In this document: piece by piece, positions 1 through 5,798 of the stretch
Position numbering within the stretch: position 1 is the first letter of the stretch
Layout: each line of letters starts with the position of its first letter
Source: an uncultured Phenylobacterium sp.
GTDB taxonomy: Bacteria; Pseudomonadota; Alphaproteobacteria; Caulobacterales; Caulobacteraceae
DNA length: 11,961 nucleotides
Assembly (NCBI GenBank): GCA_945952175.1
Contig: CAMFHW010000073.1
Location: 1-11,961, forward strand
Reading direction: 5' to 3'
Translations under genes and position numbers: made by a program
Notes under the pieces: model-generated
Databases searched by the model: none
Told to the model about the DNA's origin: nothing
What the model saw: the letters and a program-made list of their open reading frames with translations, nothing else

Positions 1-44
1 CACGTAAGGAGTCGTCGGCAGCGTCAGATGTGTATAAGAGACAG
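1..44 (+). other. Retained Nextera i5 adapter (artificial sequence)
   Basis: Positions 12-44 match the 33-nt Nextera Read 1 transposase adapter, and 26-44 are its 19-bp Tn5 mosaic end (AGATGTGTATAAGAGACAG). Positions 4-11 (GTAAGGAG) match the i5 index commonly named S505/N505, and CAC at 1-3 matches the end of the P5 primer that precedes the index. This is library construct, not genome. Open frames through it yield the artefact peptides MCIRDR (plus strand) and LSLIHI (minus strand), so no gene should be called across 1-44. Confidence 0.97.
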
Positions 45-92
45 GCGCTGGGGACCCGGCAAGGGTTCCGGATTCACGAGAATTTGCCCGCG

Positions 93-107
93 GCCCGGCC
101 GCCGGGC
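93..107 (-). terminator. GC-rich hairpin after the small ORF
   Basis: GCCCGG at 93-98 and CCGGGC at 102-107 form a perfect 6-bp stem with a CCG loop, starting one base beyond the stop codon of the small minus-strand ORF (109-210). No T-run follows on the minus strand, so a canonical intrinsic terminator is not shown. It may be a weak terminator or a 3'-end stabilising hairpin. Confidence 0.3.
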
Positions 108-108
108 G

Positions 109-210
109 TCACCCTTGCGGCAGGTCGATGTTCTCGTCCGGCAGGATCGGCGAGATGGCAAGCAGAAGCAGGGCCACGAGCGGCAGGAGGACGACGCGGG
201 TGATGAACAT
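109..210 (-). CDS. Putative 33-aa single-pass membrane peptide
   Basis: An ATG at 210-208 opens a 33-codon frame ending in TGA at 111-109. The peptide starts MFITRVV, continues as an almost unbroken hydrophobic stretch (about residues 6-24, rich in Leu, Val, Ala and Ile), and ends with a short acidic tail (PDENIDLPQG). This is one transmembrane helix with a basic N-terminus, so the tail is probably outside the cytoplasm. A GC-rich hairpin follows the stop directly. Against it: there is no clear Shine-Dalgarno before the ATG, and short hydrophobic frames arise easily in GC-rich DNA. I do not recognise a family. It lies 181 bp downstream of the slipin gene on the same strand, with a hairpin (339-360) between them, so it is probably a separate unit. 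Confidence 0.4.
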   Translation of the reverse strand: MFITRVVLLPLVALLLLAISPILPDENIDLPQG

Positions 211-279
211 GCGGCACAAATCCGAAACTGACGGCCGCGACTGATCACGCGTCCGGGCCGTCAAGCGTCGGGTAGGCGA

Positions 280-299
280 CCAAGTTCCAGCTTGGCCAA
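280..299. repeat. Short inverted repeats next to an AT-rich patch
   Basis: CCAAG (280-284) and CTTGG (291-295) form an inverted repeat with a 6-nt spacer, overlapping the palindrome TTGGCCAA (292-299). An AT-rich run (298-308) follows, unusual in this GC-rich DNA. The patch lies about 80 nt upstream of the small minus-strand ORF, so it could be part of its promoter or operator. Nothing else is recognisable in 211-391 apart from the hairpin at 339-360. Confidence 0.25.
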
Positions 300-338
300 A
301 AATTTTAACACCCGTTCACCATGCCCGCTGGTTGCATA

Positions 339-360
339 GGCGCCGACCCGCATCGGCGCC
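339..360 (-). terminator. Strong hairpin downstream of the slipin gene
   Basis: GGCGCCGA (339-346) and TCGGCGCC (353-360) are perfect 8-bp arms around a 6-nt loop, lying 32 bp beyond the stop of the slipin gene. The stem is strong, but no T-run follows on either strand. It is a plausible transcription end or mRNA-stabilising structure for the GntR-slipin operon. Confidence 0.4.
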
Positions 361-391
361 CGATGATCCGGCAAAAGGCGCCGTAAATCCC

Positions 392-1273
392 TCAGCCTAC
401 GGACTGGGCCAGGCCCGCCGCGAGCCTCGGATTCATCGCATCGACCATGCTGGTCGGCATCAGGATCGTGGCGCCGCGCTCCTTGGTGGTCTCGTAGATG
501 ATGTTCATGGCGCGAAGCTGCATGGCCGCCGGGCTGCGGGCGTAGATCTCCGCGGCCTCGACGAATTTCTCGGCGACCTCTTGCTCGGCCTGGCCCAGCA
601 GCACGCGGGCGAGGCGCTCGCGCTCGGCCTGGGCCTGGCGGCTCATGGCGTCCTGCAGGGCAGGCGGGACGCTGATGTCGCGGATCTCGACCGAGATCAC
701 CGCGATGCCCCAGTCGGCGATCTTACGGGCGATCTCGTCGCGCAGCACTTCGTCGCCGTGCTTGCGGTCGGACAGCAGGTTGGACAGGGCCGACGAGCCG
801 ACCATCTCGCGCAGCGAGGTCTGGGCGACGCGCGGGATGGCCTCGCGATAGTCGGCGATCTCCAGGGCGGCGCGTTCGGGATCGTGGATCTGCCAGAAGA
901 CCACGGCGTCGACATTGACCGGCACGGTGTCCTTGCTCAGCGCCTGCTCGGCGTTGAACTCGGTGGTCTGGATCCGCTGGTCGACCCATGAGGCGACGGC
1001 GTCGAAGAAGGGGATCAGCAGGAAGAGGCCGGGGCCTTCGACGCCGCGCATGCGGCCCATGCGCAGGACCACGGCGCGCTCCCACTGATTGGCCATCAGC
1101 AGGCAGCGCGGGATCAGCAAGGTGACGATAATCAGCAGCGCCATCACGACCCATAGGGCCGCGCTGGCCGAGCGGGCGGCCGCCCAGCCGCTGAGCGCCG
1201 CCAGGCCGGCGGTGATCAGGCTGAGCAGCAGGGCCGGGCCGTTGGCCGAGCTGCGGAGGGGATAGCTGTTCAT
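392..1273 (-). CDS. Slipin/stomatin-type SPFH (Band 7) membrane protein
   Basis: A 293-aa member of the SPFH/Band 7 superfamily, which forms large oligomers at the inner membrane and is thought to organise membrane microdomains and associated proteases. Two hydrophobic stretches (about 12-33 and 39-60) give a membrane hairpin or double anchor. The Band 7 domain begins near residue 63 (NQWERAVVLRMGR, then GPGLFLLIPF) and contains the usual stomatin-like segments (VDQRIQTTEF about 97-106, VPVNVDAVVFWQI about 117-129, SLREMVGSS about 153-161). A charged Ala/Glu-rich helix (about 205-245) follows, as expected for SPFH oligomerisation. The start ATG overlaps the stop of the GntR gene in an ATGA, and AAGGA lies 9 nt before it, so the two are translationally coupled. 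Bacterial slipins often sit beside an NfeD gene; none is visible here. Family call is firm; physiological role unknown. Confidence 0.9.
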   Translation of the reverse strand: MNSYPLRSSANGPALLLSLITAGLAALSGWAAARSASAALWVVMALLIIVTLLIPRCLLMANQWERAVVLRMGRMRGVEGPGLFLLIPFFDAVASWVDQRIQTTEFNAEQALSKDTVPVNVDAVVFWQIHDPERAALEIADYREAIPRVAQTSLREMVGSSALSNLLSDRKHGDEVLRDEIARKIADWGIAVISVEIRDISVPPALQDAMSRQAQAERERLARVLLGQAEQEVAEKFVEAAEIYARSPAAMQLRAMNIIYETTKERGATILMPTSMVDAMNPRLAAGLAQSVG

Positions 1274-1671
1274 GATTCGGATTCCTTCCGGGTCACCAGT
1301 GCGGTGAGGGTTTGCGCCAGGGCGGCCGGCTCGACGCCGGCGGCGCGGGCCATGGCGAGGACCTGGGCGGCCAGGGCGTCGAGGCGCGCCTGCGGATCAG
1401 GCCCTTCAGGCGGACGAGCGACGAAGCTGCCGCGTCCGCGTTCGAGGGTGATGGCGCCGGTCCGCTCCAGCTCGTCATAGGCGTGGCGGACGGTGTTGAG
1501 GTCGATGCGCAGGGCGACCGCCACCTGGCGCATGGTCGGCATCTGGTCGCCGGGCGAGAGCCGGCCCGCCCCCAGCGCCCGCAGCACCTGGTCGCGCAGC
1601 TGCACATAGATGGGCACGCCGCTCGCCTCGAGCCGCAGGTCCGTCAGCAGGTCTTGAACGGGTGTATGCAT
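1270..1671 (-). CDS. GntR-family regulator, short YtrA-like type
   Basis: A short GntR repressor of about 133 aa. An N-terminal winged HTH (GVPIYVQLRDQVLRALGAG, LSPGDQMPTMRQVAVALRI, NTVRHAYDELERTGAI, then GRGSFV) is followed by only about 45 residues, mostly helical. This lacks the large ligand domain of FadR, HutC or MocR types and fits the YtrA subfamily, in which the tail serves dimerisation. I chose ATG at 1671. An in-frame TTG at 1683 would add four residues (MYEC), but its AAGG is too close to be a good ribosome site. The ATG sits inside a perfect 14-bp palindrome (1662-1675), which suggests autorepression. It is co-transcribed with the slipin gene by a 4-bp stop/start overlap. YtrA-type regulators more often control ABC transporter operons, so control of a slipin is a less common arrangement. 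Confidence 0.85.
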   Translation of the reverse strand: MHTPVQDLLTDLRLEASGVPIYVQLRDQVLRALGAGRLSPGDQMPTMRQVAVALRIDLNTVRHAYDELERTGAITLERGRGSFVARPPEGPDPQARLDALAAQVLAMARAAGVEPAALAQTLTALVTRKESES

Positions 1672-1675
1672 ACAC
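1662..1675. promoter_or_regulatory. 14-bp palindrome, probable GntR autoregulatory operator
   Basis: GTGTATGCATACAC is a perfect palindrome with the GT...AC ends common in GntR-family operators. It overlaps the likely ATG (1671-1669) of the GntR gene, and a related half (TTGTATGA on the minus strand) lies just upstream. Binding here would block transcription or initiation of the GntR-slipin operon. The link to this regulator is inferred from position. Confidence 0.55.
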
Positions 1676-1725
1676 TCATACAATCTGCCTTCGACGGAGC
1701 GTCGTCAAGCGTCTCGCGCGGGAGT

Positions 1726-1756
1726 AACTTGCAATACGATACTGACTATGCAAGCT
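1726..1756. promoter_or_regulatory. Shared 18-nt element, opposed pair between GntR and CoA ligase genes
   Basis: The plus-strand copy at 1726-1743 (AACTTGCAATACGATACT) matches the window consensus AACTTGCATAACGAGACT at 15 of 18 positions and starts 58 nt before the TTG start of the CoA ligase. An opposed minus-strand copy at 1756-1739 (AGCTTGCATAGTCAGTAT, 12 of 18) faces the GntR gene. Together they give a dyad CTTGCA-N15-TGCAAG (1728-1754). This probably controls the ligase gene and perhaps the divergent GntR operon. Confidence 0.6.
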
Positions 1757-1771
1757 GGCGGCCTCAGCCAT

Positions 1772-1777
1772 AGGAGG
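1772..1777 (+). promoter_or_regulatory. Ribosome binding site that fixes the TTG start at 1784
   Basis: AGGAGG is a perfect Shine-Dalgarno with a 6-nt spacer (CCTGCC) to TTG at 1784-1786. The in-frame ATG at 1748 lies inside the shared regulatory element and has no ribosome site, so it is unlikely to be the start. Confidence 0.75.
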
Positions 1778-1783
1778 CCTGCC

Positions 1784-3472
1784 TTGCGTCCCAGCCCGCC
1801 CGAACGCGTCGTCGAATATCGCCGGAAGGGCTGGTGGCGAGGCGAGACCGTGGAGCAACTGTTCCGCAAGGCCGTCGACGCCCGGCCCGACGCCGAGGCC
1901 CTGGCCGACGCGCCGAACCGCGAGGCCCTGGTCGGCACGCCGCCGCGCCGGCTGACCTATGCGCAAGCAGACGCCCAGGTCGACGCCCTCGCCCATGTGC
2001 TGGCCGGACTCGGGGTCGGGCGGGGTGACGTGGTGGCGACCCAGCTTCCGAACCTGGTGGAAGGGGTGATCGCCTTCCTGACCTGCGCGCGGATGGGGGC
2101 GATCCTCAGTCCGGTGGCCATGGCCTATCGCGGGCACGAGCTGCGCCAGATCCTGCCGACGGTGGAGCCCAAGGTCTATCTGACGGTCGGCCAATTCCAC
2201 GGCTGCGACCACGCGGCCATGCTGGCCGAGCTCAAGGCCGAGGGCGTGACCCGCGCGGAGGTGGTGAGCCTGGGCGGGGACCTGCCCGCCGGCGTCCATT
2301 CGCTGGGCGCCCTGATGGCGGCGGCGCCCGCCGAACCCTACGCCTCGCCGGCCGATCTCGACGCCGCCGAGGCTCTGACCGTCTGCTGGACCTCCGGCAC
2401 CGAGGCGGCGCCCAAGGGCGTGCCGCGGCACCACGATCACTGGGTGGTCAATGGCTGGGCCCTGGTCGAGGCCGCTGGGCTGAAGGCCGGCGACACGATC
2501 CTGAACCCGTTCCCGCTGATCAACATCGCCGCGATCGGCGGCATGGTGATGACCTGGCTGGTCTGCCAGGGCCGGCTGGTGCAGCACCATCCCTTCGACC
2601 TGCCGATCTTCCTGCGCCAGATGCAGGACGAGGAGGTGGCCTATACGGTCGCGCCGCCGGCCGTGCTGAACATGCTGCTGCAGAACGAGGTGCTGCTGGC
2701 GAGCGCCGACCTGTCGAACCTGCGTTGTCTGGGCTCGGGCTCGGCGCCGCTCTCGCCCTGGATGGTCGAGGGCTGGCAGAACCGCCACGGCGTCACGGTG
2801 ATGAACGTCTTCGGCTCCAACGAGGGCGCGTCGCTGTTCTCGACCGGCGAGGCGATCCCGGATCCGGACCAGCGCGCCCGCTTCTTCCCCCGGTTCGGCG
2901 TCGAGGGGATCGACTGGCCCGCGGAGTTCCCGGCCAAGATCCGCACGCGGCTGGTCGACCCGCAGACCGAGGTGGAGATCACCGCGCCGGGCGCCGAGGG
3001 CGAACTGCGCATCTCCGGGGCCATGACCTTCGACGGCTACTGGAAGGCGCCGGACCTGACCCGGACCGCCTTCGACGCCCGGGGCTATTTCAAGACCGGC
3101 GACCTGTTCGAGATCGCGCCGGAGGCGGGCGCGCGATTCTACCGCTTCGTCGGCCGCTGCAAGGAGATCATCATCCGCGGCGGCCAGAACATCTCGCCGG
3201 CCGAGATCGACGTGCTGATCGAGAGCCATCCCAAGGTGCGCGAGGGCGCCTGCGCGGCCTATGCCGACGAGCGGCTGGGCGAGCGGGTCTGCGCGGTGGT
3301 GGCGCTGCGGCCGGACCAGTCCATGACGCTGGACGAACTGACCGCCCACCTGAAGGCGCACGACATCGCCACCTACAAGCTGCCCGAGAAGCTGCGGGTG
3401 GTGGACGCCCTGCCGCGCAATGCGCTGGGCAAGGTGCAGCGGCGCGAACTGACCGGAGTGGCGGCTTCCTGA
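1784..3472 (+). CDS. AMP-forming acyl-CoA ligase (class I adenylate-forming)
   Basis: A 562-aa ANL-superfamily enzyme that would activate a carboxylic acid with ATP and CoA to its acyl-CoA through an acyl-AMP. The core motifs are in order: phosphate loop TSGTEAAPKG (203-212), A5 region FGSNEG (343-348), the TGD adenosine-ribose motif (438-440, within YFKTGDLF), the hinge/A8 segment FVGRCKEIIIRGGQNISPAEID, and the catalytic lysine in LGKVQRREL (K550). The phosphate loop departs from the usual TSGTTGxPKG, and FGSNEG replaces the common YGxTE, which points to a divergent subfamily; the general layout recalls cyclohexanecarboxylate/CaiC-like ligases. The substrate cannot be assigned. The start is TTG 1784, set by AGGAGG. 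The gene is preceded by the shared 18-nt element and is probably its own transcription unit, with the HxlR regulator 132 bp downstream. Confidence 0.88.
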   Translation: MRPSPPERVVEYRRKGWWRGETVEQLFRKAVDARPDAEALADAPNREALVGTPPRRLTYAQADAQVDALAHVLAGLGVGRGDVVATQLPNLVEGVIAFLTCARMGAILSPVAMAYRGHELRQILPTVEPKVYLTVGQFHGCDHAAMLAELKAEGVTRAEVVSLGGDLPAGVHSLGALMAAAPAEPYASPADLDAAEALTVCWTSGTEAAPKGVPRHHDHWVVNGWALVEAAGLKAGDTILNPFPLINIAAIGGMVMTWLVCQGRLVQHHPFDLPIFLRQMQDEEVAYTVAPPAVLNMLLQNEVLLASADLSNLRCLGSGSAPLSPWMVEGWQNRHGVTVMNVFGSNEGASLFSTGEAIPDPDQRARFFPRFGVEGIDWPAEFPAKIRTRLVDPQTEVEITAPGAEGELRISGAMTFDGYWKAPDLTRTAFDARGYFKTGDLFEIAPEAGARFYRFVGRCKEIIIRGGQNISPAEIDVLIESHPKVREGACAAYADERLGERVCAVVALRPDQSMTLDELTAHLKAHDIATYKLPEKLRVVDALPRNALGKVQRRELTGVAAS

Positions 3473-3528
3473 CATAGTGGAGGCGCCGTGCGCGACTTAC
3501 TTGCGCTTTACTCGCTCAGGGGATGAAA

Positions 3529-3548
3529 GCGGCTTGCATAGCCGCACC
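3529..3548 (+). promoter_or_regulatory. Weak copy of the shared element within an inverted repeat, before the HxlR gene
   Basis: GGCTTGCATAGCCGCACC (3531-3548) shares the CTTGCATA core with the window element (11 of 18) in the same orientation, starting 74 nt before the HxlR start. It is embedded in a perfect inverted repeat GCGGCT-TGCAT-AGCCGC (3529-3545). A second partial ACTTGC lies at 3499-3504. These could mediate autoregulation of the HxlR gene. Alternatively the inverted repeat is only an RNA hairpin. Confidence 0.35.
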
Positions 3549-3604
3549 CATTCCGCGACTTTTCGCCGGCCCGATCTAACGGGGCCTGAAGGACGCGCGC
3601 GTAC

Positions 3605-4552
3605 ATGACCTCGCCGAAGTTCATCCGCACCTGCTCGATCTGGCGGGCGCTGGAGGTCGTGGGCGACACCTCCGTCTTGCTGATCCTGGAGGCGAGCTGG
3701 ATCGGGGCCCGGCGGTTCGACGACTTCCGCGCGCGGACCGGCCTGCTGCAGACCCTGCTGAGCGATCGGCTGAAGCGGCTGGTGGCCGCGGGCGTGCTGG
3801 ACAGGGTGCAGTATTCCGAGGCCCCGCCGCGCTTCGAATACCGGCTGACCGCCAAGGGCCGCGATCTCTATTGGCCGGCCCTGATGATGCTGCGCTGGGA
3901 GCGGCGGTGGACGGCGCCGGAGGGCAAGCTGCAGCTGAAGCTGCGCCACCGCACCTGCGGCCACGCCTTCGAGCCCGTGCCGACCTGCCTCAAGTGCGGC
4001 GAGGAGATCAGCGCGCGCGACGTGGACTGGACCGAGGGGCCGGGCGTCGGCTGGATGGCCGCCCGCTACAGCCGCCGCCGCCAGCAGCGGCATGCCGCGA
4101 CAGGCGCCCAGGGGCTGATGGTCGACGTCGCCCAGATCACCGGCGACCGCTGGGCGAGCCTGGCGCTGCGCTCGATCTTCACCGGCCTGCGCCGGTTCGA
4201 CGAGATCCACCGCGACACGGCCATGGCCACCAACATCCTGTCGGAACGGCTGTCCTGGCTGATCGCCCAGGGCGTGATCCGCACCCACGACCTCGGCGGC
4301 CGGCGGTTCGAGTACCGGCTGACGGAGAAGGGCATCGACTACTATCCGGTGCTGCTGATGCTGCTGCGCTGGGGCGACAAGTATTATGTCTCGCCCGAGG
4401 GCCCGCCGCTGCTACTGCGCCACCGACCGGACGGCCACGACCTGGAGCCGGCCGTCACCTGCTCGTGCTGCAGCCAGCCGGTGGAGCCGCACGACGTCAC
4501 CTTCGAGGTGATCGAGGCCGAGGCGCCGCGGGTGCTGGAAACGGCGGACTGA
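3605..4552 (+). CDS. Tandem HxlR-type transcriptional regulator with duplicated cysteine clusters
   Basis: A 315-aa protein made of two homologous halves. Half 1 (about 10-142) carries an HxlR winged helix: C10, EVVGDTSVLLILEA, RRFDDF, LLSDRLKRLVAAGVL, FEYRLTAKG and LMMLRWERRW. It then has a cysteine cluster with C118, H120, C128 and C131, like a small zinc ribbon. Half 2 (about 173-302) repeats this order: ITGDRWASLALRSIFTG, RRFDEI, ILSERLSWLIAQGVI, FEYRLTEKG and LMLLRWGDKY, then H278, C286 and C289. In half 2 the residue matching C118 is D276, so one ligand is lost. Usual HxlR proteins are about 100-150 aa and act as dimers, so this may be a covalent pseudodimer. The conserved HxlR cysteine (C10), often redox-reactive in the family, is kept only in half 1. 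The start ATG has a modest GAAGGA 11 nt upstream. Its place among genes sharing one promoter element makes it the likely local regulator, which is an inference. Confidence 0.88.
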   Translation: MTSPKFIRTCSIWRALEVVGDTSVLLILEASWIGARRFDDFRARTGLLQTLLSDRLKRLVAAGVLDRVQYSEAPPRFEYRLTAKGRDLYWPALMMLRWERRWTAPEGKLQLKLRHRTCGHAFEPVPTCLKCGEEISARDVDWTEGPGVGWMAARYSRRRQQRHAATGAQGLMVDVAQITGDRWASLALRSIFTGLRRFDEIHRDTAMATNILSERLSWLIAQGVIRTHDLGGRRFEYRLTEKGIDYYPVLLMLLRWGDKYYVSPEGPPLLLRHRPDGHDLEPAVTCSCCSQPVEPHDVTFEVIEAEAPRVLETAD

Positions 4553-4611
4553 CGCCGCATTCTGGAAGTTCAGGCGGTTTTTGAAGTGGTCCTCGCCAAG
4601 CAGGGCGTTGT

Positions 4612-4640
4612 CACTTTCATAACGAGACTAGATCGTCTAG
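4612..4640 (+). promoter_or_regulatory. Shared 18-nt element plus adjoining CTAGA-TCG-TCTAG dyad
   Basis: CACTTTCATAACGAGACT (4612-4629) matches the window consensus at 16 of 18 positions and starts 53 nt before the ATG at 4665. Its 3' end overlaps a perfect 5-bp-arm inverted repeat, CTAGA-TCG-TCTAG (4628-4640), found at no other copy in this window. A Shine-Dalgarno AGGGAGG (4654-4660) follows, 4 nt before the ATG. Confidence 0.6.
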
Positions 4641-4664
4641 GCTGACTCTCGAGAGGGAGGCGGC

Positions 4665-5726
4665 ATGACCTATCGCGTGATTCAGTGGGCGACCGGAGCC
4701 ATGGGGAAGAGCTGCCTGAGAGCGGTGATCGACCATCCGGCGATGGAGCTAGTGGGACTGTTCGTCTACGGCGACGACAAGGCCGGCCGCGACGCCGGCG
4801 ACATCGCGCGGCGGGCGCCGACCGGGGTGATCGCCACGCGCGACGTCGGCGAGATCCTGGCCCTGGACGCCGACGTGGTGATCCATTGCGCCCGGCTCGC
4901 GCCGCCCTACGGCTCGCACGACGCCGAGATCCTGAAACTGCTGGCGAGTGGCAAGAACGTCATCAGCATCAATGGCTACAGCCGTCCCGAGCACTGGACC
5001 GGCGAACGGCGTGCGGCGCTGGAGGCGGCCTGCGCCAAGGGCAGGTCGAGCCTGATGGCGGCGGGGCTCAATCCCGGGTTTGCCGGCGAGCAGATCGCGG
5101 TGGTGGCCTCGGGCGTCTGTTCGGCCCTGGACCATGTCGAGGTGGTCGAGAGCGTCGACTGCCGCGCGGTGCGCAATCCCGACTACGTGTTCCGCATCCT
5201 GGGCTTCGGCGCCGATCCGACGGCGGTCGATCCGAACGATCCCGCCTGGGGCCCGGCGAGCTCGCTGAACGGCATGTACACCGAGGTGCTGGCGGCGATG
5301 GCCGAGCACCTTGGCCTGGCGCTGGAGCGGGTCGACACCGACCACCGGGTGTTCGCCGCCACCGAGGACCTGTCGATGGCGGCCGGGCCGATCGCCAAGG
5401 GCGGGATCAGCCACGTGAACTGGCGCTGGCGTGGCGTGGTGGCGGGCGAGACCCGGCTGACCATGTCGATCCACTGGTACATGGAGACCGCGCATCTCGA
5501 CGCGCCGGACCCGCCGCTGTGGCGCATCCACCTGGCCGGCCAGCCGGGCGTGCGGATCGCCGTCGACCTGGAGAAGCGGGCTGGCGACACCACGCCCACC
5601 TCGGCCGAGCAGATCGGCGTGGCCGGCACGGTGATCAATGCGATCCCGCTGGTCTGTGCGGCCGCGCCCGGCCTCGTCACCCGCCCCCTCGCGACACCGT
5701 TCCGCGGGGAGTTGGCGGGCGCCTGA
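4665..5726 (+). CDS. NAD(P)-dependent amine dehydrogenase-family protein (DapB-like N-terminus)
   Basis: A 353-aa protein with an N-terminal Rossmann fold (TYRVIQWATGAMGKSCLRAV, a GxxG-type dinucleotide loop at G11-G14), followed by DapB-like features: the LDADVVIHCARL strand and a central AAGLNPGFAGEQIAV segment. The C-terminal half resembles the 2,4-diaminopentanoate dehydrogenase C-terminal domain. Such proteins are often named dihydrodipicolinate reductase, but the lysine-pathway DapB is about 270 aa and lies in other contexts, so a biosynthetic role is unlikely. Homologues occur in actinobacterial and proteobacterial catabolic clusters with unclear substrates. AGGGAGG lies 4 nt before the ATG. 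It has its own copy of the shared element and is separated from its neighbours by 112 and 72 bp. Family placement is reasonable; reaction unknown. Confidence 0.78.
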   Translation: MTYRVIQWATGAMGKSCLRAVIDHPAMELVGLFVYGDDKAGRDAGDIARRAPTGVIATRDVGEILALDADVVIHCARLAPPYGSHDAEILKLLASGKNVISINGYSRPEHWTGERRAALEAACAKGRSSLMAAGLNPGFAGEQIAVVASGVCSALDHVEVVESVDCRAVRNPDYVFRILGFGADPTAVDPNDPAWGPASSLNGMYTEVLAAMAEHLGLALERVDTDHRVFAATEDLSMAAGPIAKGGISHVNWRWRGVVAGETRLTMSIHWYMETAHLDAPDPPLWRIHLAGQPGVRIAVDLEKRAGDTTPTSAEQIGVAGTVINAIPLVCAAAPGLVTRPLATPFRGELAGA

Positions 5727-5743
5727 CGCTCGTCGGCAGGTGT

Positions 5744-5761
5744 AACTTGCATAACGATACG
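5744..5761 (+). promoter_or_regulatory. Shared 18-nt element before the SDR gene
   Basis: AACTTGCATAACGATACG matches the window consensus at 16 of 18 positions and starts 55 nt before the ATG at 5799. TGGATG at 5767-5772 occupies the position of the TGCAAG half seen at 1749-1754 (4 of 6 bases), so a degenerate dyad may also be present. Confidence 0.6.
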
Positions 5762-5786
5762 AAGTATGGATGATCGCGCGGACGCC

Positions 5787-5794
5787 AAGGGAGG
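5787..5794 (+). promoter_or_regulatory. Ribosome binding site that fixes the ATG at 5799
   Basis: AAGGGAGG with a 4-nt spacer (CCCC) points to ATG 5799-5801. The in-frame ATG at 5766 lies 5 nt beyond the shared element with no ribosome site, so translation from there is unlikely. Confidence 0.65.
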
Positions 5795-5798
5795 CCCC

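Noticed and set aside
24..248. Open frames crossing the left end (plus-strand peptide starting MCIRDR; minus-strand peptide ending LSLIHI)
   Set aside because: These residues are translations of the Nextera adapter, and the rest is out of frame with the more credible 33-aa peptide.
1676..3475. A 599-codon minus-strand open frame opposite the first CoA ligase
   Set aside because: It is antisense to a gene with all adenylation motifs; the product is rich in Arg, Gly, His and Gln with no recognisable fold, as expected of GC-rich shadow frames.
4665..5726. Lysine-pathway dihydrodipicolinate reductase (dapB)
   Set aside because: The protein is about 80 residues longer, its C-terminal domain fits the amine dehydrogenase group, and no lysine-pathway genes are nearby.
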